A stretch of 64,000 nt of DNA from the NCBI GenBank assembly GCA_051884915.1, contig JBJEWF010000042.1:5520-69519 (forward strand), written 5' to 3'. A program made the translations under genes and the position numbers. Numbering within the stretch: position 1 is the first letter of the stretch; each line of letters begins with the position of its first letter. The notes under the pieces were generated by a model. The model was not told the origin of the DNA. It worked only from the letters and a program-made list of their open reading frames with translations, and ran no database searches. This document shows, one piece after another, positions 8,842 to 17,435 of this stretch. This stretch comes from RUG572 sp051884915 (lineage in GTDB: Bacteria; Verrucomicrobiota; Kiritimatiellia; RFP12; UBA1067).

Positions 8842-9843
8842 ATGCCAATGAAAAAGTTCATGAACGATCCCGCGAACCTCACCAAGGAGCTTCTGGAAGG
8901 TCTCGTCGGGTGCTACTCCGACATCCTCGACCTTTACAACGAGAAGATCGTTGTGCGCAAGACGCCCAAGCCGTCCGACAAAGTCGCGCTTGTGGCGTTC
9001 GGCGGTTCGGGCCACGAGCCGGCGATGCACGGCTTCGTGGGCGAAGGTATGCTCGACGCGTGCGTCGCCGGCGACATCTTCGCCGCGCCGGGCGGCGAGA
9101 AGGTGTTCGAGGCGCTCGACCACGTCAAGCGCGACGCGGGCACGATTCTCATCACGCTCAACCACAATGGCGACCGCATGAGCGGCAGCAAGGCGATGCG
9201 CAAGGCCCAGAAGGCCGGGCTCAAGGTGGTTGAAATCGTGATTCACGACGACATCGCCCAGGGACCGGAGGCTCCGGCCGAGGACAAGCGCGGCCTTGGC
9301 GGCGTGATTCCGTTCATCAAGGTCGTTGGCGCGGCGGCCGAGGCGGGCAAGAGCCTCGACGAGATCGTCGCGCTCGCGAACAGGTTCAACGCGGGCATCG
9401 CCACGCTTTCCGTGGCGCTCAAGACCGCGACGCATCCGCAGAACGGCGGTGAAATCGGCGCGCTTGCGGATGACGAAATGGAAATCGGCATGGGTCAGCA
9501 CGGCGAAGGCGGCGGCGGCATCTGCAAGATGTGCACGGCGGACGAGACCGTCGAAAAGATGCTGCCGGCGCTCGTGAAGGCCACGAAGATCGCTTCGGGC
9601 GACAAGGCGCTCCTGCTCGTCAACGGCTCGGGCTCCACCACGACGATGGAAATGCTCATCTGCTACCGCAAGGCGAAGCAGATGCTTGAGGCGATGGGCG
9701 TGACCGTCCTCCCCGGCAAGTGCGACGAACTGCTGACCGTCCAGGAAATGGCGGGCTTCCAGATGATCCTCTGCAAGTGCTGCGACGCGTGTGCGGGCTA
9801 TCTCGCCGCGCCGGCGAACACGCCCTACTGGACGACGAGGTGA
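8842..9843 (+). CDS. dhaK: Dihydroxyacetone kinase substrate-binding subunit DhaK
   Basis: DhaK holds dihydroxyacetone as a hemiaminal on a histidine, while a DhaL partner transfers the phosphate. The 333-residue protein has the N-terminal VAFGGSGHEPAMHGFVG motif (about 51-67), LITLNHNGDRM (103-113) and the substrate-binding GMGQHGEGG with His220, equivalent to the E. coli DhaK active-site His. Length and motifs fit a stand-alone DhaK. No dhaL or dhaM is next to it, so its ADP-binding partner must be elsewhere, or this is a relative acting on another small ketose such as erythrulose. ATG 8842 is preceded by CAGGAG. Confidence 0.88.
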   Translation: MPMKKFMNDPANLTKELLEGLVGCYSDILDLYNEKIVVRKTPKPSDKVALVAFGGSGHEPAMHGFVGEGMLDACVAGDIFAAPGGEKVFEALDHVKRDAGTILITLNHNGDRMSGSKAMRKAQKAGLKVVEIVIHDDIAQGPEAPAEDKRGLGGVIPFIKVVGAAAEAGKSLDEIVALANRFNAGIATLSVALKTATHPQNGGEIGALADDEMEIGMGQHGEGGGGICKMCTADETVEKMLPALVKATKIASGDKALLLVNGSGSTTTMEMLICYRKAKQMLEAMGVTVLPGKCDELLTVQEMAGFQMILCKCCDACAGYLAAPANTPYWTTR

Positions 9844-9867
9844 GTGGCCGCGTCCGGCGGCGGTGCC

Positions 9868-9893
9868 GAGGGGACTGCGTCCGGCGTCCCCTC
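9868..9893. repeat. Inverted repeat downstream of dhaK
   Basis: Perfect 8-bp arms GAGGGGAC (9868-9875) and GTCCCCTC (9886-9893) around a 10-base loop, inside a larger GC-rich imperfect palindrome in the dhaK-phosphoesterase gap. There is no T-tract, so it may be a factor-dependent terminator or mRNA-end hairpin. Confidence 0.4.
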
Positions 9894-9937
9894 CGGCGTC
9901 CGGCCGCGGGCGGCGCGGAGTCCAGCGGGAGCAAGGC

Positions 9938-10675
9938 GTGAAATTTGCGATTCTATCCGACGTCCACGCGAATGCCGAAGCGCTGAAGACCGTGCTCCGG
10001 GATGTTCGCGAACATGGCGTCGAGAGAATCGTCTGCCTTGGCGACGTCGTGGGCTATGGTCCCGATCCCGTCGAGTCGCTGCGCCTGTGCCGGGAATCCT
10101 GCCAGGTGGTGCTGATGGGCAACCATGACGCCGCCGTGGTGGGGGCGATTTCCTGCGACGATTTCCGTCCCGAGGCGCGGATGGGGGTCTTCCGGCACCG
10201 GCGGGAGCTGCCGGCGGAAGACCGGGCGTGGCTTGCCGGCCGGCCGCACGTGTGCCGGACGCGGTCTTTCCTCGGCGTCCATGGCTCGCCTTTCCGTCCC
10301 GAGGATTTCAACTACGTGCTGGATGAGGCGGATGCGGAGGACGCCATGGCGGCCGCGACGGGGCGGCGGCTGGTTTTCGTGGGGCACACGCATTTTTCGA
10401 CGTGCTGGGAACGTGTTCCAGGCCAGCCGCCGGTGGAAAGCGGCGCGGTGGACCGCACCCTCGGGCCGCGCGGCCGCCTGATCGTCAATGTCGGGTCCGT
10501 CGGCTATCCGCGGGTCGAATCCGAGTCCGTCTACGTGCTCTACGATTCGCGGTCCCGCCGGATTGCCTACCGCCGTCTGCCGTTCGACTTCAAGGGCTAC
10601 GTCCGGCGCATGGGGCAAAAGGGCATTTCGCTTCCCGAATGGCTGGAAGAGCGCTGGCGGGAGCGGCTGAAATAG
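9938..10675 (+). CDS. Metallophosphoesterase (YfcE/ApaH-like fold)
   Basis: A 245-residue cytoplasmic calcineurin-fold phosphoesterase. The metal motifs appear in order: SDVHAN (D8, H10), CLGDVVGYGPDP, MGNHDAAV, VHGSP and VGHTHF. The GTG at 9938 is chosen because GGGAGCAAGG lies just upstream and protein similarity starts there (VKFAILSDVHAN). The GDVVGYG and NVGSVGYPR motifs are those of the widespread bacterial phosphodiesterase/protein-phosphatase-like members of the family; the substrate is unknown. A Tat lipoprotein gene begins 52 bp later. Confidence 0.85.
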   Translation: MKFAILSDVHANAEALKTVLRDVREHGVERIVCLGDVVGYGPDPVESLRLCRESCQVVLMGNHDAAVVGAISCDDFRPEARMGVFRHRRELPAEDRAWLAGRPHVCRTRSFLGVHGSPFRPEDFNYVLDEADAEDAMAAATGRRLVFVGHTHFSTCWERVPGQPPVESGAVDRTLGPRGRLIVNVGSVGYPRVESESVYVLYDSRSRRIAYRRLPFDFKGYVRRMGQKGISLPEWLEERWRERLK

Positions 10676-10727
10676 GAAGACAAAACGGCAACAGGCCATA
10701 ATGGCAAAAGGGAAAAGAGGTATGAAG

Positions 10728-12125
10728 ATGGATTGGTCACGACGCGGTTTCATTCAGGCGGGTTCGTTGACGGCGGCGGGAATCGCGTTGCCGGGGTGCC
10801 TGTCGTCGCCGTCCGGCGGTTCGCGGATCTACGAGCCGGCCCCGGTGCCGGTTCTGCGCAAGGCGAGCCTGCGGGCGGCGGGCAGCAAGATCAGGATGGG
10901 CTTCATCGGCGTGGGCGGGCGCGGGGCGGCCAATCTGGACGCGTTCTGCAAACTCGGCGAGGAGATCGTCGCGCTCTGCGACGTGGACAGGAACAATCTC
11001 GACAGCGCCGCCAAGAAGGTGGCCTTCTGGCATCCCCGCGTCCGCTGCTACCGCGACTGGCGGGACATGCTGGACAAGGAGCCGGAGCTTGACGCCGTCG
11101 TCGTCTCGACGCCGGACCACATGCACGCGATTTGCGCCATCGCCGCAATGGAGCGGGGCTGCCACGTCTACGTGGAGAAGCCGCTCGTGCGCACGTGGTG
11201 GGAGGCCGAGCGTTTCCGCGACGTGGCGAAGGCCTGCGGCGTCGTCACCCAGATGGGCAACAACGGCAACGGCTCCGATGCCCAGCGCCGCAGCATCGAA
11301 ATCCTGCAGAGCGGCGTGTTCGGACGCATCCGCGAAATCCACGTGACGACCAACCGGCCCATCTGGCCGCAGGGGCTGAATCGGCCGGACGGCAGCGACA
11401 CGGTGCCGGACACGCTGGACTGGAACCTGTGGCTGGGCATTGCGCCGAAGCGGCCGTTCAAGAAAGGCGTCTACCATTCGTTCAAGTGGCGTGGCTGGTT
11501 TGACTTCGGGACGGGGGCGATGGGCGACATCGCCTGCCACGCGATGAGCTTCTTCTGGCGCGGTCTCGACTTGCGCCAGGCGCTCGGCGTGGAGACGATC
11601 CGGTCGACGGAGAAATTCGCGGAGACCTATCCCAAGGCGACGACCGTCAAACTGTCCGTCGAAAGCGGGCGGCAGGACAGCCTGATCGACGTCTACTGGT
11701 ACGATGGCGACACCTGCCCGCCGCCGGACGTCTGCCGGCGCCTGACGAACGGGCAGCTCGACAAATTTGGCGGCACGATGATCGTGGGCGAGAAGGGCGT
11801 CTTCTGGGGCGGCCAGGTCATGATGAACGGCGAAGGGAAGTTTGTCCGCCATCAGGACCATCCGGCGACGCGCGACATTCCGCAATCGCTCCCGCGCGTG
11901 CGCGGCCACCACTGGGAGTTCGCGGAGGCGATCCGGGGCGGGGCGCGTCCGTTCTCCGACTGCGACCACTCGGTCCCGCTGACGGAGGCGGTCTTGCTCG
12001 GCTGCATTTCGCAGCGCGTGCCGGGACGCCTCCTTTGGAATTCGGCCACGGGCCGTTTCACCAACTCGGAAGAGGCGAATCTTCTGCTGAAGCCGTCGGT
12101 TCGCCACGGGTGGACAATCGGATGA
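10728..12125 (+). CDS. Tat-exported lipoprotein, Gfo/Idh/MocA-family oxidoreductase
   Basis: An NAD(P)-dependent sugar or sugar-derivative oxidoreductase. ATG 10728 follows GGAAAAGAGG at a 7-base spacing; the N-terminus SRRGFIQAGS is a twin-arginine signal and LPGC a lipobox, so the folded, cofactor-loaded enzyme should be anchored in the periplasm. The Rossmann motif GFIGVGGRGAANLDAF follows, then STPDHMHA and VEKPLVR, where the conserved Lys is catalytic in the family. Exported Gfo/Idh/MocA proteins are abundant in PVC polysaccharide degraders. The substrate is unknown. The stop overlaps the start of the UbiA-like gene (ATGA), so the two are translationally coupled. Confidence 0.87.
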   Translation: MDWSRRGFIQAGSLTAAGIALPGCLSSPSGGSRIYEPAPVPVLRKASLRAAGSKIRMGFIGVGGRGAANLDAFCKLGEEIVALCDVDRNNLDSAAKKVAFWHPRVRCYRDWRDMLDKEPELDAVVVSTPDHMHAICAIAAMERGCHVYVEKPLVRTWWEAERFRDVAKACGVVTQMGNNGNGSDAQRRSIEILQSGVFGRIREIHVTTNRPIWPQGLNRPDGSDTVPDTLDWNLWLGIAPKRPFKKGVYHSFKWRGWFDFGTGAMGDIACHAMSFFWRGLDLRQALGVETIRSTEKFAETYPKATTVKLSVESGRQDSLIDVYWYDGDTCPPPDVCRRLTNGQLDKFGGTMIVGEKGVFWGGQVMMNGEGKFVRHQDHPATRDIPQSLPRVRGHHWEFAEAIRGGARPFSDCDHSVPLTEAVLLGCISQRVPGRLLWNSATGRFTNSEEANLLLKPSVRHGWTIG

Positions 12126-13003
12126 AACTGAAGCCCTGGCTGCGGTTCTTCCGGCTGCCGAACCTGCCGACCGCACCCGGAGACGCCTGGGCGGGCGCGG
12201 CGTTCTTTCTGCCGGATGCGGCGGAACGGCTGCCGCAGGCGCTGACGGCCGGCGTCTGCGCGCTTCTGGTCTACATGTTCGGGCTGGCCGACAACGATCT
12301 CGCGGGCGCGGAGACGGATGGCCCGGAGCGCCCGGTTCCGGCAGGGGACATTTCGCCGCGGGCGGCCCGGGTCGCGCGCGGCCTCCTGTTCGCCGGCGCG
12401 TGGGCGCTTGGCATCGCCGGCGGACTGGGCCGGGGCTGGGCGTGCGCGACGGGCGCGCTCGTCCTGTCGATTCTGGTCTACAACCGCCGCAAGGGCAACT
12501 GGCTGATGGGATTGTGCCGGGGGTTGAGCGTGGTCGCCGGCGCGCTGGCCGTCCGCATTCCGGGGGCGGAACCGGCCGGCTGGGCGATGCTGGCGTTTCT
12601 GGCTTTGGGCTGGACGGCCTACATCGCCGCCGTGACCAGACTGTCCGAGGGCGAGGACCGCGCGTCGGAAGGCCTGGGGCATGTGCGCTATGGCTGGGGG
12701 CTTGCGGCCTTCGTCCCCTGCGGGGCCTGCTTTTTTCTGCCGGATCCGGCGCAGGCGGTTCTGCCGCTCGCGGGTTCGCTTTTCACCTACCTGTCCTGGT
12801 GCGTGGCCGTCTCGTGCCTCGGCGCGCCGCATTCTTCGGAACTGCGGCGCCGGGCCGTCGGCGCGACGATTGGCGGTTTGCTCTACATGCAGGTCGGATA
12901 CATGCTGGTCGGACCGCGCGCGGAATTGATCGCGGCCGCGCTGGCGGTCTGGGTGGCGGCGCGTCTGGCGCGCCGGCTGGCGCCGTCGATTTCGGGATCT
13001 TGA
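12122..13003 (+). CDS. UbiA-superfamily integral membrane prenyltransferase-like protein
   Basis: A 293-residue multi-pass membrane protein with the UbiA layout: the first aspartate-rich motif is DNDLAGAETD (about residues 61-70) and is followed by PERPVPAGDIS, corresponding to the R-P-x-P-x-G-x-I-S signature, with YNRRKGN later. The rest is hydrophobic helices. UbiA enzymes transfer isoprenyl groups to aromatic or other acceptors; divergent members such as EboC act in less defined pathways. The second Asp motif is not clear, so activity is uncertain. It overlaps the upstream oxidoreductase by 4 bp and ends at an intrinsic terminator. Confidence 0.72.
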   Translation: MKLKPWLRFFRLPNLPTAPGDAWAGAAFFLPDAAERLPQALTAGVCALLVYMFGLADNDLAGAETDGPERPVPAGDISPRAARVARGLLFAGAWALGIAGGLGRGWACATGALVLSILVYNRRKGNWLMGLCRGLSVVAGALAVRIPGAEPAGWAMLAFLALGWTAYIAAVTRLSEGEDRASEGLGHVRYGWGLAAFVPCGACFFLPDPAQAVLPLAGSLFTYLSWCVAVSCLGAPHSSELRRRAVGATIGGLLYMQVGYMLVGPRAELIAAALAVWVAARLARRLAPSISGS

Positions 13004-13087
13004 GGCCGGCCGCCGCGCCCGGGCCGGCGCCGGCCCTTCCCGTTTCCGGTTCCGCCGGCCCGATTGCGCAATCTGAAATCTGAAATC

Positions 13088-13123
13088 AAACCGCATGTTT
13101 CCCGTTCGGGGAGCGCGGTTTTT
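13088..13123 (+). terminator. Intrinsic terminator after the UbiA-like gene
   Basis: Stem AAACCGC (13088-13094) pairs with GCGGTTT (13115-13121), with an inner CCCG/CGGG hairpin in the loop and a run of five T. The -10 of the next gene begins three bases after the T-tract. Confidence 0.65.
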
Positions 13124-13131
13124 GGTATACT
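13123..13131 (+). promoter_or_regulatory. Extended -10 promoter of the aminotransferase (TGG-TATACT)
   Basis: TGG-TATACT lies 10 bases before ATG 13142, so the predicted transcript starts about 4-5 bases before the start codon. No good -35 is visible at 17 bp and no Shine-Dalgarno is present, consistent with a leaderless mRNA. Confidence 0.6.
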
Positions 13132-13141
13132 ATCCGCCCGT

Positions 13142-14431
13142 ATGAACGCATTGGCAGAACAGTTGAATCAGACGTTGGGCTCCGTTGCGGATTTGTTGTC
13201 CCCGGCCGGCCGGCGCCTCTACTTCCCGTACGGGGGCATCCTTGGTCAGGGCGCCGAGGCAAAAACGTGTGACATCAACGCCACGATCGGCATGGCGTTT
13301 GAGGAGGACGGATCGCCGCTCGTGATGAAGTGCTTTGCCGACCAGGTCAATCTGGACCGCAAGGTCTTCCTCTATGCGGGCTCCTTCGGCGTGCCGAAGC
13401 TGCGCGAGACGTGGAAAAGCCTCCAGATCCGGAAGAACCCGTCGCTCAAGGGCGTGGTCTATTCGCTGCCGGTCGTGACGAATGCGCTGACGCACGGTCT
13501 GCGGATTGCGGCGGAGCTGTTCGTCGGTCCGGGCGACGACGTGGTGACGCCGGATCTGTACTGGGACAACTACTCGCTCGTCTTCGAGGAGGCCTGCGGG
13601 GCCCGGCTGGTCACGTTCAACACGTTCCGGCGGGGGGCGTTCGACGCAGCGGCGATGAAGCGGGCGCTGCTCGCCGGGGGCGAGAAGAAGGTCCTGATTC
13701 TCAACTTCCCGAACAATCCGACGGGCTACACGGCCACGGTCGGCGACGCGAAGAAGATCGTGGCGGCGGTGAAAGCCGCCGCCCGGGCGGGCAAGAAGAT
13801 CGTCGTCATTCTCGACGACGCGTATTTCGGGCTGGTCTACGAGGCGGGCGTCCACGGCGAATCGCTGTTCGCCGAGTTCGCCGATCTGGACAGGAACGTC
13901 CTCGCCGTCAAGCTCGACGGCACGACGAAGGAAGACTACGTGTGGGGCCTTCGCGTGGGGTTCATCTCCTTTGCGTTCAAGGGCGCGAAGCCGGAGCAGC
14001 TGAAGGCGCTTGAGGCCAAGGCGGCGGCCGACGTGCGCAGCTGCGTCTCGAACGTCACGGCAATCGGGCAGAACATCGCCTTGGCGGCGTTCGCCGACAA
14101 GGCGTATTCCCGGCAGAAGCGCGAGAAGTACAACGTGCTGCGAAAGCGCTACGCCGCGATTCGCAAGTTGCTCGCGCAGCACGCCGAGTATGCGGAGGCG
14201 TTCGAGGCGATGCCGTTCAACAGCGGCTACTTCATGTGCGTGAAGCCGAAGGGCGTCGACGCCGAGCAGGTCCGCAAGCGGCTGATCGCGAAGTATTCCA
14301 CGGGCACGATTGTCCTTTCGGGTCTGATCCGGCTGGCGTTTTCGACGACGCCGTCCGCCAAATTGCCCAAGCTGTTCGCCAACGTGGCGGCGGCCATTAA
14401 CGACTTGAAGAAGCAGCAGCCGGGAGCGTAG
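13142..14431 (+). CDS. PLP-dependent aminotransferase, class I/II
   Basis: A 429-residue fold-type I aminotransferase, cytoplasmic. It has NFPNNPTGY (the conserved N-P-T-G region), LDDAYFGL (the PLP-pyridine Asp) and the Schiff-base lysine region AVKLDGTTKEDYVWGLRVGF. The start fits the promoter immediately upstream. The protein resembles the aspartate/LL-diaminopimelate-type aminotransferases, but the unusual KxDGTTKE active-site region separates it from standard AspC, so the amino-acid substrate is left open. ychF starts only 4 bp after its stop, giving a two-gene transcript or longer. Confidence 0.83.
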   Translation: MNALAEQLNQTLGSVADLLSPAGRRLYFPYGGILGQGAEAKTCDINATIGMAFEEDGSPLVMKCFADQVNLDRKVFLYAGSFGVPKLRETWKSLQIRKNPSLKGVVYSLPVVTNALTHGLRIAAELFVGPGDDVVTPDLYWDNYSLVFEEACGARLVTFNTFRRGAFDAAAMKRALLAGGEKKVLILNFPNNPTGYTATVGDAKKIVAAVKAAARAGKKIVVILDDAYFGLVYEAGVHGESLFAEFADLDRNVLAVKLDGTTKEDYVWGLRVGFISFAFKGAKPEQLKALEAKAAADVRSCVSNVTAIGQNIALAAFADKAYSRQKREKYNVLRKRYAAIRKLLAQHAEYAEAFEAMPFNSGYFMCVKPKGVDAEQVRKRLIAKYSTGTIVLSGLIRLAFSTTPSAKLPKLFANVAAAINDLKKQQPGA

Positions 14432-14435
14432 CGAG

Positions 14436-15560
14436 ATGGGTCTTTCCGTTGGTATTGTCGGTCTTCCGAACGTGGGCAAGTCCACGTTGTTCAACGCGCT
14501 GACGAAGCGCCAGCAGGCGGCGGCGGAGAACTATCCGTTCTGCACGATCGAGCCCAACTCGGCCATCGTCGAGGTGTCGGACGCCCGCCTTGAGGCCTTG
14601 GCGAAGATCGTCAATCCGGCGCAGATCATCCGCGCGACGGTGGAATTCACCGACATCGCCGGCCTCGTGAAGGGCGCGTCCAAGGGGGAGGGCCTGGGCA
14701 ACAAGTTCCTGGCCAACATCCGCGAGTGCGACGCGATTCTCCACGTGGTTCGCTGCTTTGAGAACGGCGACATCATCCACGTCCAGGAAGGCGGCGGCAA
14801 ATCCGCCCCGATCGATCCGGCCGGCGATGCCGAAGTGATCGAGACGGAATTGATCCTCGCCGACCTGGAGCAGCTTCAGAAGCGGTGCGACAAGTCGCGC
14901 AACGAGGCGAAGAGCGACCCCAAAAAGCGCCCGGAATTCGATGCGATGTCCGCGCTTCTCGCGCATCTTGGCGCGGGCAAGCCGGTGCGGACGTTCCCGC
15001 GCGGCGAGGGTGATCCGATTCTGCCCGTTTTGCGCGATCTCCGGTTTCTGACGGACAAGAAGACGATCTACTGCGCGAACGTGGCCGAGGACGATCTCGG
15101 CGATCCGGACGCCAATCCGCACGTGAAGGCGCTGAAGGCCTATGCCGACGCGCAGGGCTGCGAGATGGTGACGGTCTGCGCCCAGATGGAAGCCGATCTG
15201 GCGGGGCTTTCCGACGACGAGGCGCGCGAGTTCCTGGGCAGCTACGGTCTGGCGGAATCGTCGCTCGACCGCACGATCAAGCTGGCCTACCGCACGCTGG
15301 GCCTGGCGAGTTTCCTGACGGCGGGACCGAAGGAGGTGCGCGCGTGGACGTTCCGGCGCGGCTGGAAGGCGCCGCAGTGCGCGGGCGTCATCCACACGGA
15401 TTTCGAGAAGGGCTTCATCCGCGCCCAGGTCGTCGCCTTTGACGACTACGTCAAATACAATGGCGAATCGGGCGCCCGCGCCGCCGGCGCGCTTCATCCG
15501 GAAGGCAAGGAGTACGAGATGAAGGATGGCGACGTCGTCGAGTTCATGTTCAGCAAGTAG
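14436..15560 (+). CDS. ychF: Redox-regulated ATPase YchF (Obg-like)
   Basis: A universally conserved P-loop NTPase that prefers ATP and binds ribosomes and the proteasome or catalase in various organisms. The 374-residue protein has G1 GLPNVGKST (residues 8-16), the Switch I/II region with DIAGLVKGASKGEGLGNKFL, and the C-terminal TGS domain containing AWTFRRGWKAPQCAGVIHTDFEKGFIRAQV and YEMKDGDVVEFMF. Length and architecture are exactly those of the family. It is probably transcribed with the aminotransferase. Confidence 0.96.
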   Translation: MGLSVGIVGLPNVGKSTLFNALTKRQQAAAENYPFCTIEPNSAIVEVSDARLEALAKIVNPAQIIRATVEFTDIAGLVKGASKGEGLGNKFLANIRECDAILHVVRCFENGDIIHVQEGGGKSAPIDPAGDAEVIETELILADLEQLQKRCDKSRNEAKSDPKKRPEFDAMSALLAHLGAGKPVRTFPRGEGDPILPVLRDLRFLTDKKTIYCANVAEDDLGDPDANPHVKALKAYADAQGCEMVTVCAQMEADLAGLSDDEAREFLGSYGLAESSLDRTIKLAYRTLGLASFLTAGPKEVRAWTFRRGWKAPQCAGVIHTDFEKGFIRAQVVAFDDYVKYNGESGARAAGALHPEGKEYEMKDGDVVEFMFSK

Positions 15561-15562
15561 GA

Positions 15563-16405
15563 ATGCGGCCGATGGAAGCGAAACTCTTTGCCGCCTATCC
15601 GGGTCTCGTCTCCGAGGGACCGCGTTTCAATGCCGCGGAGCAGACGCTCTATTGGGTGGACGTGACGGGCGGCAAGGTCCTCCGCAAGAAAGTGGGGACG
15701 GACGTCAAGGCGTTTGACGTCCACGAGCCGGGGCTGGGCAAGATCGGCGCGCTTGCGTTTGCTCCGGACGGACGGCTGCTGCTCTTTGCCGACCGCTGCG
15801 AGATCCACGCGTGCGCGTTCGGGCAGCCCGGCGTGCTGAAGTGGACGCTTCCCGGCCACGCGGCGACGCGGTTCAACGACGTCTACGATGCCGGCGACGG
15901 CGTCTACTTCTGCGGCGTGGCGCCGATCCGTCCCGACATCCGCGGCGAACTCTGGCGTTTTGACGCCAAGACGGGGACGTTCACCTGCATCGAAGCGGCC
16001 ACGGCGGGGATGCCGAACGGGATGGGCGTGTCGCCCGACGGCAAGACGTTCTATTTCGTCGTCAGCGACGAGCGCCGGATCTACGCCTACGATTTCGATC
16101 CAATCGCCAGGACCGTTGCGGCGAAGCGCGTCCTCTGCGAGGATTTCGCGGGGGCGGGCGTTCCCGATGGCATGTGCGTCAATCCGTCGGACGGCACGCT
16201 CTTCGTGGCGCGGTGGGACGGCCACCGCCTGGAGCGCCGTTCGGCCGAGGGCCGTCTGCTGGAGACGGTCGAGTTCCCGATTGCCAAGATCACGAGCGCG
16301 GACGTCGCGGGCAATCGCCTTTTCGTGACGACGGCCAATCTGCCGTTTGACGAAACCGCCTTTGCGGAACACGCCGCCGGCGGCGTGTTTGAACTGTCTC
16401 TCTGA
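15563..16405 (+). CDS. SMP-30/gluconolactonase-like β-propeller protein
   Basis: A 280-residue six-bladed β-propeller of the SMP-30/gluconolaconase/LRE family, which hydrolyses sugar lactones using a divalent metal. Metal-ligand motifs are visible: SEGPRF (Glu), RFNDVYDA (Asn), MPNGMGVSPDGKTFYFVVS and VPDGMCVNPSDGTLFVARWDG (Asp). No signal peptide, so cytoplasmic. ATG 15563 starts 3 bases after the ychF stop; ATG 15572 is an alternative. With the Gfo/Idh oxidoreductase upstream, oxidation of a sugar to a lactone followed by hydrolysis is an attractive but unproven pathway. Confidence 0.86.
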   Translation: MRPMEAKLFAAYPGLVSEGPRFNAAEQTLYWVDVTGGKVLRKKVGTDVKAFDVHEPGLGKIGALAFAPDGRLLLFADRCEIHACAFGQPGVLKWTLPGHAATRFNDVYDAGDGVYFCGVAPIRPDIRGELWRFDAKTGTFTCIEAATAGMPNGMGVSPDGKTFYFVVSDERRIYAYDFDPIARTVAAKRVLCEDFAGAGVPDGMCVNPSDGTLFVARWDGHRLERRSAEGRLLETVEFPIAKITSADVAGNRLFVTTANLPFDETAFAEHAAGGVFELSL

Positions 16406-16430
16406 ACCACCTCCCAGCCGGATACGCGCC

Positions 16431-17435
16431 ATGCAGCCGACAATCGAACGTTATGGGAGCGGGCACATCAACGAAACCTATCTCGTGACGTGTCCGCAAG
16501 GCCCGAAATACATTCTCCAGAAGATCAACACCTCGATTTTCCCGGATGCCGACGCGCTGATGGAGAACATCGCGCGCGTGACGGCGCACATCCGCGCCAA
16601 GCATCCCGACGATCCGCGCTGCACGCTCACGGTGCTGGACTATTCGCGGCCGTGGCGCCAGTACGCTTTCATCGGGGGGGCGCGGACGGTTGACGTGATC
16701 GAGCGGCCGGAACAGGCCTACAAGGCGGCAAAGGCGTTTGCCCGGTTCCAGAACGACGTGGCGGATCTGCCGGGTCCCCGTCTGCACGAGATCCTGCCGC
16801 GGTTCCACGACACGCGGAATCGTCTGGCGCTTCTGGACGCGGCGGTTGCCGCGGACGTCAAGGGGCGCGGGAAAGACGTCGCGGACGAGCTGGCGTTCGT
16901 CGACGCGCACCGCGAGGAGGCGGGCAGAATCCTCGATCTGATGGCGTCCGGCAGAATCCCCGAGCGCATCACCCACAATGACACGAAGATCAACAACGTG
17001 ATGCTGGATGACGTGACGGGCGAGGGCGTGGCGGTCATCGATCTCGACACCGTGATGCCGGGCTGCGCGTTGTACGACTTCGGCGACATGGTCCGCACGG
17101 CGACGGCGGCGGCGGCGGAAGACGAGACGGACCTCTCGAAGGTCTTCTCCCGCAGGGAATACTTTGAACAGCTCGTCCGGGGGTATCTCGCCGAGGCCAC
17201 GTTCCTGAACGGACCCGAACTGGAGAACCTGGCTTTCTCGGGCCGTCTGATCACGTTCACGATCGGCGTCCGGTTCCTGACAGACTATCTGGCGGGCGAC
17301 ACCTATTTCCATACGGCCTATCCGGACCACAACCTGCTCCGCTGCCGGACGCAGTTCAAGATGGTCCGGTCGATGGAGGAGCAGGCCGCGGCCTACGAGG
17401 CGATTGTCCGCCGCGTCGCCGCCGAGCGGGGCTGA
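16431..17435 (+). CDS. APH-fold phosphotransferase, N-acetylhexosamine 1-kinase (NahK)-like
   Basis: A 334-residue kinase of the aminoglycoside-phosphotransferase fold. The start of the protein (YGSGHINETYLV), the catalytic loop ITHNDTKINNVMLD and the metal loop VIDLDTVMPG followed by YDFGDMVR closely resemble the NahK kinases, which phosphorylate GlcNAc/GalNAc at C1 for use of mucin- or milk-type oligosaccharides. The substrate is inferred from motif resemblance only; other anomeric sugar kinases share the fold. Its 3' end overlaps the convergent DUF2851 gene by 43 bp. It follows the SMP-30 gene by 25 bp. Confidence 0.82.
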   Translation: MQPTIERYGSGHINETYLVTCPQGPKYILQKINTSIFPDADALMENIARVTAHIRAKHPDDPRCTLTVLDYSRPWRQYAFIGGARTVDVIERPEQAYKAAKAFARFQNDVADLPGPRLHEILPRFHDTRNRLALLDAAVAADVKGRGKDVADELAFVDAHREEAGRILDLMASGRIPERITHNDTKINNVMLDDVTGEGVAVIDLDTVMPGCALYDFGDMVRTATAAAAEDETDLSKVFSRREYFEQLVRGYLAEATFLNGPELENLAFSGRLITFTIGVRFLTDYLAGDTYFHTAYPDHNLLRCRTQFKMVRSMEEQAAAYEAIVRRVAAERG

